The notes beneath the pieces are model-generated. The model was not told the origin of the DNA, made no database searches, and was given only the letters and a program-made list of their open reading frames with translations. This document shows positions 43,841-57,400 of a stretch of 64,000 nucleotides of DNA, piece after piece. This DNA is from Persicaria tinctoria (lineage: Eukaryota; Streptophyta; Magnoliopsida; Caryophyllales; Polygonaceae): NCBI GenBank assembly GCA_037127255.1, contig JBANSL010000008.1, positions 5,790,896 through 5,854,895 of the forward strand, written 5' to 3'. Position numbers and translations under genes: made by a program. The number at the start of each line of letters is the position of its first letter. Within the stretch, counting starts at the first letter, position 1.

Positions 43841-44998
43841 TTTTTTTTATTTTTTTATTTTATTTTTATTAGGAAATAATTCGAGAGTCAAGCATACCTG
43901 ACAACTCGAGAGGCCGACGAAGTCGGCAGACGGTGAAACCGTCACTACATATAAAAAGGTGCAATGACTACAAAGTGGGAGGCGTAACTCCGGACGACCA
44001 AGCGAGCCAAGCCCGTACAAGCTGGAGACAACGTAGACTAAAAACCGGTGCCAAGCATCCCCAAGCGGCGACACCGTTGGCCAGCGGTATATCAGGAGCC
44101 AGTCCTGCGGACAGTGAAGACGATCCTCCAAGGAATAGCCTAACGCGGAGACACCTCGATACACACCGCCACGACCCTAGCCAATCCCGACGCCAGGTTG
44201 CCAAAGCTCCAGCACGGAAGAGGAACGCCAAGCAACAGGGATCACACCAAGAACCAACTTGAAGACACGCACCTTGAATCCCTTTCATAAGAAAGAGAAT
44301 TTATTCAAGCCCTATCGGGAATTTTCAAACCCTTGCGGGATTTAGGCCCTTTCGGGATTTTCAGGTCTTGCAACCCCAATTGAATTTTTCCTTTTTTTTT
44401 TTTTTTTAATCCTTCGTTTTTGCCCCAAAAGGGGGCAAAAACCCCAATCCATAAACGTACAGTGGATTTTACATCCATCCAGGCAGCAACCACCGGCAAC
44501 AGAAGCCGACCACGAACCGGGAACAAGCACCGACGGTCGACCCAGCAGGCCATCACGGGCGGAGAGCAACGAGGACGGAGGGAGGGAGGTTCAACCGCGC
44601 AGGCAAGCGAAGGCCATGGAATGGAAGCACCGGAGACCCCAATTGATGGTCGACACAGCGAGATCGAGAGGTTGGAGACCAAAACCGGCCTAAAACCAAG
44701 TCAATCGGAGCACGAGGAGGAAGCTATGGAGAAATTGGGTTCAAAATTAGGGTTTGGGATGGGAAGAGCCCCGCGGCGGAGGAGCGGCCAACGAGCACCC
44801 AGGAACGACGAGGGTTGTATGGTTGAAGACAGTTGGAGAGGGTGAGTGTTAGGTTGACGATGGTTGACATGAAATCGGGCCGAGGTGGTGGTGGGTATGC
44901 GAGATGGAGGTGGTTTTCCGGATTGGGGTTTCGTGTGTTTTGCCTCTCTCTCTTTTATTCATGCTTATTGCTTGACATTTTATCAAATCTTGATTGTT
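43841..44998 (-). mobile_element. LINE-type retroposon (U3)
   Basis: Same insertion, flanked by CGAATCATAATTCAT at 43826-43840 and 44999-45013. Minus-strand A-tail at the left edge, no reverse transcriptase frame. Confidence 0.7.
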
Positions 44999-45013
44999 CG
45001 AATCATAATTCAT

Positions 45014-45914
45014 AAAAGAGAGAAAACAACATTAAAAAAAATTAAATTGTCACAAAATTTATGGGCACCGCCTTCCTTCTTGCGCGATGCATTCTTCACC
45101 ACCTACAACATATTTTTGATAAGCGCCACCATTGAGTTCTTGGTAATGAATCTCAGAAATTTTTACCCCTCAAATCAGTTAAACGGGATCTAAATGATTG
45201 CTAACTTCTGAATATTTAAACAGGATTTGTTAGTACTTACTTACCGTACAAGCACATGAGCCTTTTCTACAACCACCAAAATGCCGAATACTACCAAATG
45301 TCTTGAACTGAATGGTGCCATGGTGGCGACGTAGGCTCATTAAGACATGCCGTTTTGTAGGTGGAGTTGATTTTTTTTAGTTAAAAGTTGGACACATTTG
45401 CTTTCTTTGATTGTGGGTGAAAGATGATGTGAAGAGCCTCTTTGGTGAGGTGTCACTTTAGTGAGATGCGAAGGTGTCAAGTCGAGATGCGATTCCTCAG
45501 AAAAGTTTATCCTTTTAAATAATAGAGGAATCTTGTCATCAATCGTGCTTCAATTACAAGAAGCCCATTAAATATTCTAACAATTTTTTTCACAATTCCT
45601 TTCAAGGCCCTAGCTCACATCACATATACATACTTCAAGACACACACAATACAGATTGATCAAGACATACCTAAAATTCAACATTCTGTTTTCAACTTTA
45701 TGATAGATCGATGATCCCTTTGAAAGTCCAATTTAATAGTAATCACTGGTGCATTTTAAAATTTTGCAACAAGTGAATACAACTTGCATACAACTTTACA
45801 ATAACTAATCCAGGTAAAGCATTGAAGATTTATAACTTTCTCAAAACAAAACAAAAAACATTTGCCATAATCACATTATCAAAATAGGGACTGCCTTTTG
45901 CATCGCATTGAAAA
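45014..45914. other. Intergenic DNA, nothing recognised (U3)
   Basis: Counterpart of the U1 and U2 stretch. No supported feature. Confidence 0.6.
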
Positions 45915-45930
45915 TAAAAACTCTAACATA

Positions 45931-46135
45931 TTTTTTTTGATAACGAGGAACCCACCCTTTGATGGCAAACTTCAGGCACGTGACCCAGCAAACCGGCGCA
46001 ATCCATTGGTAAGGAGCAAGACAAACCTTGGATTTTCACCCAAGGAAAGGGGCGAAGGACCCGGAGGTAGGGATCGAACCCGAGACCTCCTGACTTCCCC
46101 CTTATTCCCTAACTGTGAGCCATCCCGATTGGGGG
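45931..46135 (-). mobile_element. tRNA-derived SINE, minus strand (U3)
   Basis: Same boxes, tail and flanking duplication as the other units. Confidence 0.75.
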
Positions 46136-46183
46136 TAAAAACTCTTAACACATTGCACAATACATAAAAAGAGCTTTTTTTTT

Positions 46184-48021
46184 ATCGGATATTTCGCCTG
46201 GTAAGTGGTAACCCTAAGCTTTTAATTTTTTTTTGCAGCGTGCCCTTTACTTTAAGTTTCGGGTAAAAATGTTAATTTTAAAATTATATGAGTGAAAAAT
46301 GAAAATGAAAACAAAATTAAGTAAGATGGAGATCATAAGGGCTTTAGACAAGATGGAGAAAAACTATTGTCAAGACTATTTTCACAAAATTGCACACAAA
46401 GTCCTTCCCATCCAAAATCAACGCCACCAAGAACATCTTGTTCATTATAATTTATTTTTGATGAGCTTTTGAAGAAGAAATTGTGTGTTTTAGGGTTTGA
46501 AATTAGTCTTAAAATTGATAAAATTGGTTGTTGTTTGTGTCTTTTGTTTGATTGTTATTGATTTGAGTGTTATTTGAGTTGAAGTATGAATACAAATTGG
46601 GACGAAAATGAAAGAAATTGATCGTTTCCTATGCGATTTGGTGCGATTTTTGATGTCGTTCCTGTCAGACATAAATCTCGTGAATTCCTTGTTGTCTGCG
46701 TCGAGCTCGGTTGCGGTCACCGAGGTGATGATGAAGCCTCATTTGCTGTCACCGAGTTTATGATGGAGGCTCGGTTGCTGTCACCGAGGAAATTTATGAA
46801 GCTCGGCTTAAGTCAATGATGCTATTTCATAACCTCGTCAATATCCACCGAGCTCCCTCATTAACCTCACTCAATGGAGTCGAGGTTATTTATTTAGCTC
46901 GGATCTCAACGCTTTGACAAATTTTTTAAACGACAACCAAGAAAAAATAGTTGAAAGTCTTTTGATACTCATCTGAAGCAATTGATATATGAAAATAAGT
47001 ATCGATCAATTAATTCTTCGATAAATTTACTAAAAGTCTGTTCAACTGGTGGAGTATTTGGATGAACGCACAAGGTTTTTTCAATTTGCTCCAATTTGCT
47101 CTCAGATAGAGTTTTAGGCTTGTTTGCAATTGTTTGGAAAAAATAAAAAGAACATGTGTAATTTAGTTGAGCTTATCTTGTCAATAGTCATTCGGACATC
47201 TTGTCTCTAGCCTCACTCGATGGAGATAGTCGAGAGGACGGAGAAACAATGGAGATGGAGGATTGAAACATTTGCAGGTGGAAGAGCACCGGACACCATC
47301 GACACCAACCCCACCCTAAGCCCACCATCGGAACTCCACTTGAGCGCGCTACGACTGGGGTTGCTCATACTGTAGATCTTCACCAAGCTCAAATCGCTCA
47401 TGCGCTCCTCCTTGCAATCAACAAAGAATGACAGTTAAAAAACCTCAAATCCCAACCCACCTCAAACTCGATCAAATTAGACACCAAATCAAGATGGGGT
47501 TTTCAAAGAATTGCAGTCCAAAAGCTCAACACTGTGGTTTTCCATGGCCAATTCAACCACAACGACTCAAATTTTGAATCTAATTTTTTAGGCCAACATA
47601 GATCGAAGAACCTTAATCTTTAAATCAAAATAAAATAAAAATTGAGGATAGTCATACCTTCAGCCATGCTTTAACAATCAAAAAACAAATTCAACAAAAA
47701 TTCCCATCACCCCAAATCGAGCAAATCAACAACAACAGTTAACAAAATTTCCCCTCGTTTTGGCCAGAAGAGAAGGAAGAAGATGAGCCATGTAGTACGG
47801 TAGTTTACTCCATTCTTGTTTATTTTATTATTTGGCCAAAGTTTTGGAAATTTTATATTTTTTCACCCAAAGAATTTGGAAATTAACAATTTTAACCGGA
47901 ACAAAAAGGAAAGGGCACGCTGTAAAAAAATATATTAAAAACTCAGGTTACCTGGCGAAATTATAGAAAGTTCTGTTTACCACGCGAATTAAAAAGTCCT
48001 GTTAACAGGCGAAATATCGAT
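46184..48021. mobile_element. Mutator-like element with long inverted termini (U3)
   Basis: Same element. The flanking A- and T-runs at the left differ by one base each from the other units. No transposase. Confidence 0.6.
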
Positions 48022-48973
48022 TTTTTTCTATTGATGGTAAATTTCATAAATAGAGAACATAATTAAATACATGTAACTTTCTTCACGTGTTCTTTGCTAG
48101 CTCCTATTCTTTAATCCTTTGTCTGTCGCACAACTTTGTTTCAATATCAACTTAATCCTTTTCTTTGTTTTGTTGTCTATTTCCATGACGTCCATCTTTA
48201 AGAGAAAAACAAAGAGCAAGTGGATCATCGATCCTTTGTTACAAGACAAGAATATAACAACAAAAGAAAAAAAAAGGTCTTGTTCATGAAGATGATTCCT
48301 CTCTTGATTCTCTTCTTTTTTTAGGTAAGAAGGTATTTAGTGTAAGAGTGAACAAACAAGCAAAGGTTATTCTGCTTCTAGTTTATAAAATTACTAGTTC
48401 AATATCTGCACCTTTTTTCTAGCTCGACTTTTATAGAGTAGCAAATAATTTTCCAATGAAAGGATCAACTTCAAACTATAAAAAGCATTATGAAAAATTA
48501 TACAAAACTACCTATAAACGGTCGAATTTTAAAACTGAGAAGCTAGCAAACCAACCTTTGCTAGCAAATTTTATGCCCCCTTAAGCTTGCTTCAAAATCT
48601 ATTAAAGGATCTTTTGGCAACTTCTATAATTTTTTATTTAATAGATGGTTTTATTTATTTTTTATTAGTAATAGATGGTTTTATGAAAATTAGGTTATAA
48701 ATTATGGGATTTTTTAATATATAATGTTTCTGGAAAAAATAACCCATAGTAATTACAACTATAAGTTATAGATCCAAAAGTATCTTTAATATTAAAAATA
48801 ATAAATTAGTAGCGAATGTGAAACTATTATTAAATTATATATGCAACATCTAGGGGAAACATTATTTATGTATATAGAAAAATATACAAGATCAACAAAC
48901 AATAAGGAACGGAATTTCAGCTTGATGAGTGTTTGTGTTTTAGTTTCCATATATTATTTTGGTTCATAGATAG
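48022..48973. other. Intergenic DNA, no gene recognised (U3)
   Basis: As in U1, but an A-run near 48265 is one base shorter, which breaks the short open frames seen in U1 and U2. This supports calling them non-genic. Confidence 0.55.
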
Positions 48974-49290
48974 GAAGGGAGTAAGGCCTATTACAATGTG
49001 GAGAAAGGGGAGATTGAACTCGTTACCTATTTGTTAGTATGTACTCCGTATTATCATTACCAATTAAGTTAATAAAGCTTGATAATTTCCATATTTCTTT
49101 CTAGCTCTCTAACCAAGAACAAATTGAGGAACATCTTTAGGCAAACTAAGCAACTTACACAAAGGAATAAAGGGAAAGGTATATCACTGGTATGAATCTA
49201 TCAAGTGACACGTAAGAAGAGGCGAGTTTGATAAGAAACTCTCCATTCTTAACCAACAATTGAGTTTAAGAATCTATGTATCTTCCGACG

Positions 49291-49295
<5 letters not shown>

Positions 49296-49324
<29 letters not shown>
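49296..49324. repeat. (AT)n microsatellite (U3)
   Basis: 29 bases, one repeat more than in U1 and U2. Confidence 0.95.
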
Positions 49325-49326
<2 letters not shown>

Positions 49327-49556
49327 AATATTTACACAGGTGATGAAAAATATGGTTATATTTCGATCGCTAGAACAATCAAGTGACGGAAAAAAAAAAA
49401 CAGTCACCTTAATGTTATGGCACTGGATCAATGACAAGTGACGTCTCTTTAGTTCGTTGCTTGAAACGATTCAGGCGACGACTATAAATAGGGTTGTCAC
49501 TGACTAACTCAGATGAAGAGTACCCTGTGACGACCCTTCAGGTGACAGAATAGTCG

Positions 49557-49843
49557 AACTTATAAATTCAAATTAACAAAGGGAGTATTAGAAGGACCAA
49601 AAAAAAAAACAAAGGGAGTATTAAACTATTGCAACCGTTCTTGAGATTAGTTATAGTAATCGATCTTTTTTATATATATAAAGGATAGTAATCGATCTCT
49701 TGAAGTGAGAATCAAGTAATTTCGATATTCTTTTCCTTTTGGAGTAAAAAATAATAAAGTGAAATTTGGGAGTAAAAAATAATAAAGTGAAATTTTGGAG
49801 TAAAAATGAAATTTGCGATAATCCAACTTATAAATTCAAATTA
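49557..49843. repeat. 19-bp direct repeats and 28-bp tandem repeats (U3)
   Basis: Same structure as U1 and U2. Confidence 0.6.
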
Positions 49844-50003
49844 GTCACCAAAAGAAAAATTGTTTCTCAACTTCAACGTACTTACACGTCCCAAACAACT
49901 CACCACCTTCATCTACTGATCGCTCCCTTGGTGCAATTAAAATCAGCAATTTTTTTTACTTACAGGTATTTCAATCTAATTCTCCTGTCTTTTTTCACTT
50001 TAA

Positions 50004-50302
50004 GGGCTCGTTTGTTTAGATACATAGGGAAAGGAAAGGTAAGGTATTAAATTTTACACATAAAATGTATATGATCACCAATTTTTGTGAGCTTGGAGGA
50101 GAGGATGGAGGGGAATATTAGCTCATCCTAGAGTTATTAGTTACCCCTCTCAAAATTAGGGAATAGAAGGGTAACACATTTGTATGGAAAATGGGAGAAG
50201 GAGGGAAATGATTAGAATATGGATCAATGAATCTTAACTTAAATATGGACTATATTCATGAGGGTAATCATTACTTTCCCCTACCAAAAAACAAACGGGG
50301 GC
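50004..50302. mobile_element. Tourist-like MITE (U3)
   Basis: 299 bp with TAA on both sides and GGGCTCGTTTGTTT-type ends. Confidence 0.75.
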
Positions 50303-50795
50303 TAAAATTGATACTTCAAAAATGAAATGGTTTGGATATAAACTCAACTTCAACTTACAACTTATGAGCTCTTTTTTTTTTTAATATTTTGGATGGTAAT
50401 TAATCAGATTGTCTTTTTTCATTGTAGTGAAATAGTTTGGATATCAAATTGCTTTTTCTAACGTTAGTATTATTTTTGAGATGCTATGTGAAAACTTTTT
50501 AAGGAAAACAATTTATTTTGTGTTATTAGTTTTAGGGTTGGATTGGTACGATACTATAAGAAAATTTTGATTACCATGTACCGTACCGATATCATTCGGT
50601 ATGAGATTTTTGTTACCATCTATCAACTGAAAATGTTGGTGCCGACATTTTCGGTTACCGACGGTATGATCACCATACCAACATTACCAATAGACCCCTG
50701 AGCAAGGGTAAGAAGTAAGAAGGGTGATCGCCCAGGGCCTCCAAATTTTAGGGGCCTCGAAATATTTAGAACCTAATTAATATTATAATTAATAA

Positions 50796-50935
50796 TCTGG
50801 GCAAAGTGGACAAGTATGTGCATGTGATCTAGTGGCAATGTTCTAATGTTGAAGCGCACCCTCTATAACCGAGCCAACTGCCCCGGGTTCGATTCCTCCC
50901 TCCTCCGTGTCTGCTTCTTCTCTTTTACAATATCT
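50796..50935 (+). mobile_element. tRNA-derived SINE, plus strand (U3)
   Basis: A-box-like sequence at about 50825-50835 and B box GGGTTCGATTCC at 50885-50896. Confidence 0.6.
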
Positions 50936-51130
50936 TTTTTTTTTCCATAGTGATATCCTTTTCTTTCTTTATTTATTTCAATTTGGCTTTTTTTTTTCCG
51001 GAGGTTTTTTTTGCCAACAGATTTTTTTTTCTTTTCCCCTTTTTCAGTGTTTTTCCCCTCTTTCTATTATCTCTTTCTTTTTTTTTATCTATATATAATC
51101 TATATCTATATTTATATCTATATATCTATA

Positions 51131-51489
51131 TCTATATATAACTTTAAATCAGAAGACTTATGCTGACGTGTCAGCTTGTCCTTGATTTTAGCTGATTCAA
51201 CTAATTATTTTTTTCCTACTCTTTTATTTTTTTCCCTCTCTTACCTTTCCTTCCCTTCAACTAATCATTTTTTCTTTTTCCTCGTTTTTATTTTTTGGAA
51301 TTGATTTTCGTCTTTGAAATAACAAATGGGTTTATTTAAAAATATTAAATTAATATTAACCTACAATGGAGTTCATCTTGATTGAGTTTATTATATCTTT
51401 CTTTTATGAGTTTATTTGTATAATTTTAATTCAAAATATTAAACTAATATTTTATTTAATTGCGTAATATTATTTTATTTTTAAAAAAT
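51131..51489 (+). mobile_element. Helitron remnant lacking its 3' terminus (U3)
   Basis: The 5' TC end is kept, but 29 bp are missing at the 3' end: the whole hairpin CGCGCCAAGGCGCG, the CTAG terminus and two following T bases. The junction reads AAAAAAT then TATTTTAAATAC. This copy can no longer end correctly during rolling-circle transposition. Confidence 0.7.
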
Positions 51490-52330
51490 TATTTTAAATA
51501 CTTTAATAATATTTTTTATTTATTAAATAAAATTAATTAGCTTGTAAGTTATTGATTTCCATCCAATAAAGTAATTTCAATGTTATAAGAAAAAAATTGC
51601 TTAAATTTTTAAAGATATATTTTACACATATTTAGAAGATCTGAGATTGTAATGCAAATAATTGTAGCAAATTCATAAAAATTAATTTCTCTAATCTTCT
51701 TGATTTGTCAAGGATAAATAATTTGATTTTATTCAACATATTTACTTAATTATATGTATTTTTTTATTTAACAATTCTTGGTGTTTCACGTAAACCATAG
51801 TAGAGAATGATGATTCATATTGTAAAATTGTACAAGCCATCGGTTGATGGCTTCAAGATCGCTTAGTCGATCTACTTCTTGCCTAATGTAAAAAAAAATT
51901 ATTGTAAAATTGTAAGATGATGCTATTAATATTTATCATATATCCTATATATGCCATAAATATAAAATTTTGATTGTAAAAATCTCAAAAATGATTTTTT
52001 AAGTTTAAAATAAAAATTAAAGTTGTGAAAACTAATTTAGTGTTTTAACAAAATTTGAACACTTCCTTACAAAATAATATTAATAGAATTATTAAATTTG
52101 AAATAAAAATTTATATTTATATAAAATATAATCATTTTTAAGAGTAATTGTAATATTGAAGGCCTCATTTTTACATTTGCACAGGGCCTCCAAAAATTGA
52201 TTGGACGGCCCTGCCAATAGACAATTGCAATTTAAAATTTCGTGGTTTTTTCCTGGTAACCGACGATACCCACACAGTGATTTAAAGTTTGTATATATAG
52301 TCAATACCACACTACCACAATACCAATACT

Positions 52331-52342
52331 TATATATATATA

Positions 52343-52428
<86 letters not shown>
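52331..52428. repeat. Long (TA)n tract (U3)
   Basis: Nearly 100 bases of alternating TA, longer and purer than in U2. Confidence 0.95.
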
Positions 52429-52431
<3 letters not shown>

Positions 52432-52569
52432 GTACCACGGTATTTCAAGTTCATATGCACTGAACCAATACTTGTCATTACCAACTTGATGGTACTAAAA
52501 GTGTGTTGATACGTTTGGTAATTAGTTGATATGGTAAATTTTCTACCATCACCCAACCCTAATTAGTTT

Positions 52570-53063
52570 TGTCGAGGGATTATATTTATTTGGTGGAAAA
52601 AGGACATACATTAGAAATGTTTTTTTTTTAAGTTTTCACACAAACATAAAAATTATGGACTTTTTTTTGTGTGGAAAAAGTAAGCATATAGGGTATGTAT
52701 GGATGCACTTTTTAAGTAGTTAAAAAAATAAGTAGTATGGACACCCAAAAAATTGGAGAAATGGTTAAAATTATGAGTTAAAAAAAAAGCTAAGCTTATT
52801 TGGGATTTATTTGGTTTGAAAGTACCACAATACCCCTAATAACAACCAAATAAACTCCACTTTTTACAAATAAACTGTTTTTCGTCTCATACGGAGTTTA
52901 TATTTTTTCATAAATTTTTAACTACTTTTACCAACCGTTTATAAATTTTTATCCTGTTTATAATTTTAGTTCAGTTTATTAACCCCGTAAACCCATAAAC
53001 TTTTTAATTGCAACTTGACGATGATGATTTGATGTGACAAAAAAACATAATAAATGCAGAAAA
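52570..53063 (+). promoter_or_regulatory. Upstream region of the NLR-like gene (U3)
   Basis: Same fold-back-rich region with TATA-like TTATAAAT about 120 bp before the ATG. It differs by a one- or two-base change in an A-run. The promoter role is inferred. Confidence 0.35.
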
Positions 53064-54416
53064 ATGGGTGAGATAGAAGCAACAACAGCAGGGAAAGGGA
53101 ATGGAAATGGGATGAAATCAGGAGATGAACAATCCTTAATGCCTTACGGGATGTCGTTGGGCAGTGAAGTCAACATGACTAACTGTGCTAAGCACTGGAG
53201 CCACTTGTTCGATACATACCCTTCTATCGATGGGCGGAAGGTGGTAATAGCCTACTGGATGATGGCGGGATATCTCGGACCTGCAACTGAGTTTGATCAA
53301 GCTTTCAATAAAGGGAGGAATATTTATAAGACTGTATCATCATCGGCAAAAGATGTGGCTTTCAATAAAGGGAGGAATATTTATAAGACTGTATCATCAT
53401 CGGCAAAAGATGTGGAGTGCAACCATGAGGGGTTTTGCGTCCTCGATACCCTTGGATTCTTTCATCTTCTTGATTTCGATTTCGATATCAATAATGATGT
53501 CTTCCACGAATATGTCCACTCCGATATACGTATACTAGAGTCGAAGAGGATGGCATATTTAGTGGACTACGAAGCCACACCTGAGTCGTTGAAGAAAATG
53601 CTTGCATATGATCGACATCCCAACAGGGCTAAGGCTAAGAACCTCAATGCATTGCTGATTCGAGGTTGTGAGTTTCTGTCATCTACTACTACTGAGTCTA
53701 CTGGTACTGGTATTTTATCCCAATATATATATACCACAGATCACTTCAACTCACTTACTGTTGTAGAAATCTCTAGCTCTCCTTGTTCCCCTATTGATAC
53801 AGGAATCATTTCGGAGCTGATCCATCTTAAAGGCCTCAATCTCTCTCATCTTCCCGACCTTGAAATGTTGCCCCATAATCTTTTCCGCAAGCTTAGACAC
53901 CTTCAGTGGATTATTGTGAGAGGGTGTTCTAAGCTGCGTTCCCTCCCATCCATTGATGGCTTGAAAAGACTCGTGGTGTTGGATCTCTCTCACTGTACTA
54001 TTTTGGAACAACCAGATGTCTTCCTTGTTAATATCAAGTATCCACTCCTTGAAATGCTTGATCTTTCCTATAACCCTATTGCTTCCAGGGTTCGGGAATT
54101 ATCAACTCCCAACCTCACTCATCTATCTCTAAAAGGTTCAAGCCTCGAAAAACTACCTATTTTCACTAATCTAGACAAGCTTCAAGTACTTGATTTGTCC
54201 GGATGTGAAAACCTCCTTAATTTGCCTCCATACATGAACGTCCCAAGTTTGAAGCATCTCAATTTGTCCGGTTGTACTAGTTTTATGAATTTTGACGAGG
54301 GTCTGTTGGATCAAATGTCAGGCGTTGAGGACCTCGACCTTTCTTGGACAAAAGTCAAGCATCTTCCATCCTTGATCTGTCTTACTAGTCTTGGAAAACT
54401 CTCACTCAGAGTGTAG
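53064..54416 (+). CDS. Frame A: winged-helix remnant plus LRR (U3)
   Basis: 450 residues, architecture as in U1. One amino-acid difference was seen: Ile for Leu at codon 53910-53912 (LRR phrase HLQW-x-IVRGC). The 57-bp duplication (53301-53414) and the terminal TAG are conserved. No P-loop. Confidence 0.7.
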   Translation: MGEIEATTAGKGNGNGMKSGDEQSLMPYGMSLGSEVNMTNCAKHWSHLFDTYPSIDGRKVVIAYWMMAGYLGPATEFDQAFNKGRNIYKTVSSSAKDVAFNKGRNIYKTVSSSAKDVECNHEGFCVLDTLGFFHLLDFDFDINNDVFHEYVHSDIRILESKRMAYLVDYEATPESLKKMLAYDRHPNRAKAKNLNALLIRGCEFLSSTTTESTGTGILSQYIYTTDHFNSLTVVEISSSPCSPIDTGIISELIHLKGLNLSHLPDLEMLPHNLFRKLRHLQWIIVRGCSKLRSLPSIDGLKRLVVLDLSHCTILEQPDVFLVNIKYPLLEMLDLSYNPIASRVRELSTPNLTHLSLKGSSLEKLPIFTNLDKLQVLDLSGCENLLNLPPYMNVPSLKHLNLSGCTSFMNFDEGLLDQMSGVEDLDLSWTKVKHLPSLICLTSLGKLSLRV

Positions 54417-57400
54417 ACCTAGATTCGTCCCTTGTAACATCGGAAGCTCTGCCGAGCCAGTTATTAGAACTTGACCTCACCGGTATCAAGGTTAGTTCCT
54501 CACAGGAGTTGAAGTTAGATTTGTTGCAGTCCATTGAGAAACTTCAAACTCTCAATCTCTCAGGCTCCTCCGTGGAAAAATCACCAGATCTTTCTAAAGT
54601 TGTAAGCCTCAAAAAGCTCCTATTGGCAGATTGTACGCAGTTGAAAGCCATTCCTGATTTGAAAAAACTCACAAAATTAGAGGAACTTGACCTCACCGGT
54701 TTGAATCTCACTCAGAGTGTAGACCTAGATTCGTCCCTTGTAACATCGGAAGCTCTGCCGAGCCAGTTATTAGAACTTGACCTCACCGGTATCAAGGTTA
54801 GTTCCTCACAGGAGTTGAAGTTAGATTTGTTGCAGTCCATTGAGAAACTTCAAACTCTCAATCTCTCAGGCTCCTCCGTGGAAAAATCACCAGATCTTTC
54901 TAAAGTTGTAAGCCTCAAAAAGCTCCTATTGGCAGATTGTACGCAGTTGAAAGCCATTCCTGATTTGAAAAAACTCACAAAATTAGAGGAACTTGACCTC
55001 ACCGGTTTGAAGATTTCTCCTATGGAAGATTTCAACTTAGATTTCTTGCAGTTTCTTGAGAATCTTGAGATTCTCAATCTCTCACGCTCCTCTGTGGAAA
55101 AACTACCAGACATGTCTAGACTTGTAAACCTCCAAAAGCTCCTATTGGCATATTGTCCACATTTGAAAGTTGTGCCCGATTTGAGAGATCTCAGAAATTT
55201 GGTGGAACTCGACCTCACGGGTCTAAAGATTCCTTCCTTAGAAGATTTCAACTTAGATTTCTTGCAGTCTCTTAAGATTCTCAATCTCTCAGTGTCTTGT
55301 GTGGAAAAACTGCCAGACATGTCTAGACTTGTAAGCCTCCAAAAGCTCCTGCTGGTAGATTGTCAACGCCTGAAATTTGTGCTCAACTTCTCGAGGTCTC
55401 TTAAGATTCTCAATCTCTCCAAGTCTTCCGTGGAAAAACTACCAAACATGTCTAAGCTTGTAAGCCTCAAAAAGCTTTTGCTAGCAGATTGTGAGCAGCT
55501 GAAAGTTGTGCCTGATTTGAATGCTAACAGACAGTTGAAGGAACTTGACCTCTCGGGTCTCCAGATTCATTCTCCGGAAGACTTCAACTTAGATTTCTTG
55601 CAGTCCCTTTATAGTCTTGAGATTCTCAATCTCTCACGCTCCTCACTGAAACAACTACCATTCATGTTTAGACTTAAATGTCTCGAAAAGCTCCTATTGG
55701 CAGATTGTCCACAGTTGACAGAACTGCCTGATTTGCATGATCTCCACAAGTTGACAACTCTGGATCTTTCTTTACCAGATGATTCTTCATTCAATAGTCG
55801 CCCACTAAAATTTGTAACCAAAAAACGAATCATGTTTGGACGTTCAATCAAGATTCAACGCTTTTTCCCACTTCCAGCGAGTCTCCGAAGGCTAGTATTG
55901 ACAAATCGATCCGGCATCCACGAGTTATTTCCTACCGAGAAACTTGTCAATTTGAAGTTTCTTGATCTTCGCGGCACTGATGTGGCAGATTGTGACAATA
56001 TCCTCGGATCATTTAAGGCTGCCGAAATTCATGTCGTTTATGGCACAAAATCCCATCAACCCTCGGAGATTGATGATTTTGTTGATGTAGCCTTTCCCTC
56101 GGATGATCTCATTTCATGCATCCAAAAGAAATTAAAGTCCGCCATGAAAACGATCCATACTGATGATCAAGCTGTCAAGATGCAGGTTGAAATGTTGGAT
56201 AGAGATTTGATGTATATACGGGCAAATATTGAGGGGCTTAAGAACTCCCATCAGTGGGAGAGTGGGGATGAGCTCTTACAACAACTCGTGGGTGCTGCAG
56301 CTGATCTATCAACGCAGGCACACTTGAAGCAACTAAGGCGGATGGTTGTTAAGTTGAAACTCCTAGTACCTCCTAAGGATCAAAACGAATCAGAGGCCTT
56401 GCAAATTACCCAAAAAAAGAGGACGAAATCATCGCTCTTTATGGATAACAAGGAAAGTATTGGTATTGCTGCTGAAGTTGGTAAAGATATGCCGGGGATG
56501 GTAACTGACCTTGACACTTCCTACAACTCTTTATCTGACATCCAACAGAAATGCTTGTTGTGCTTTTCAATTTACCCCCTTGGTGAAGATGACAAGAACA
56601 CATGTGGCATCAAAAAAAGCTTAGTTATTCACGAGAAGATGTTAATCTACTGGTGGGTCGGAGAAGGATTTATTATTCCTCATCAAAGTACAGAGACTAG
56701 TGCAGGAAGAGATGAAGTGAATGAACAAGTTTCCGCTACTACCGAGGGAGTGAAGAAGTCGAAATCAATTGAGGAAATTGGGAAACAAATTCTCAAAGTC
56801 CTAGTAGACAAGAATTTCATTGAGGTCGTGATAAGGAAAGGTCGAGAATCAGGAAATTATTACATGGACCCTCTTGTACACACTTTTGTGATTCAGCGGG
56901 CAAAGGAAGAGCGCTTCTTTGATTTTGACGAAAATTCTTGCAACCTCGGCCCGCATTTTAGTCACTCTCGGAGGGCCTTGTTGCTAAAACCACAGGACAA
57001 GTTCCCATCCTCATGCGAGTTCTGGGCAAGCTGGGTCAATTCGCCTGAAAATCTGGCAACCTTTCAAAATGTGAAGACACTGTTCAATGTCAACGATTCC
57101 ATGGTCGATATCAAACGGGAGTGGTTCTCCAAGATGAAGAATCTGTGTGTGCTACATCTTGGGAATTGGCGCTCTGAAAACGCAGATCTCGTTGAGGTCG
57201 TAGACCAAAAGTTCTTGGAGGATTTGAATAGATTGAAGCAGTTGAGGCTTTTAAGCTTGCAGGGTTTGCCAACGATCATGAAGCTTCCGGATTCAATTTG
57301 TCAGCTCAGCAATCTCATAATACTAGACCTCAAAGAGTGCAGTTATCTGGAAGAGCTTCCCGTAGATATCGGTTCCTTGAAAAGCCTTACTCATCTGGAC

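Larger units (their letters stand above)
50696..52213. mobile_element. Nested hAT-like element (U3)
   Basis: CCAATAGAC at 50687-50695 and 52214-52222 brackets it, as in U2. It is shorter than U2, mainly because of the Helitron-end deletion. Confidence 0.65.
50533..52561. mobile_element. hAT-type non-autonomous element, outer layer (U3)
   Basis: TAGGGTTGG...CCAACCCTA with ATTAGTTT at 50525-50532 and 52562-52569. It contains the nested element with both flanking duplications, a damaged Helitron and an expanded TA tract. Confidence 0.8.
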
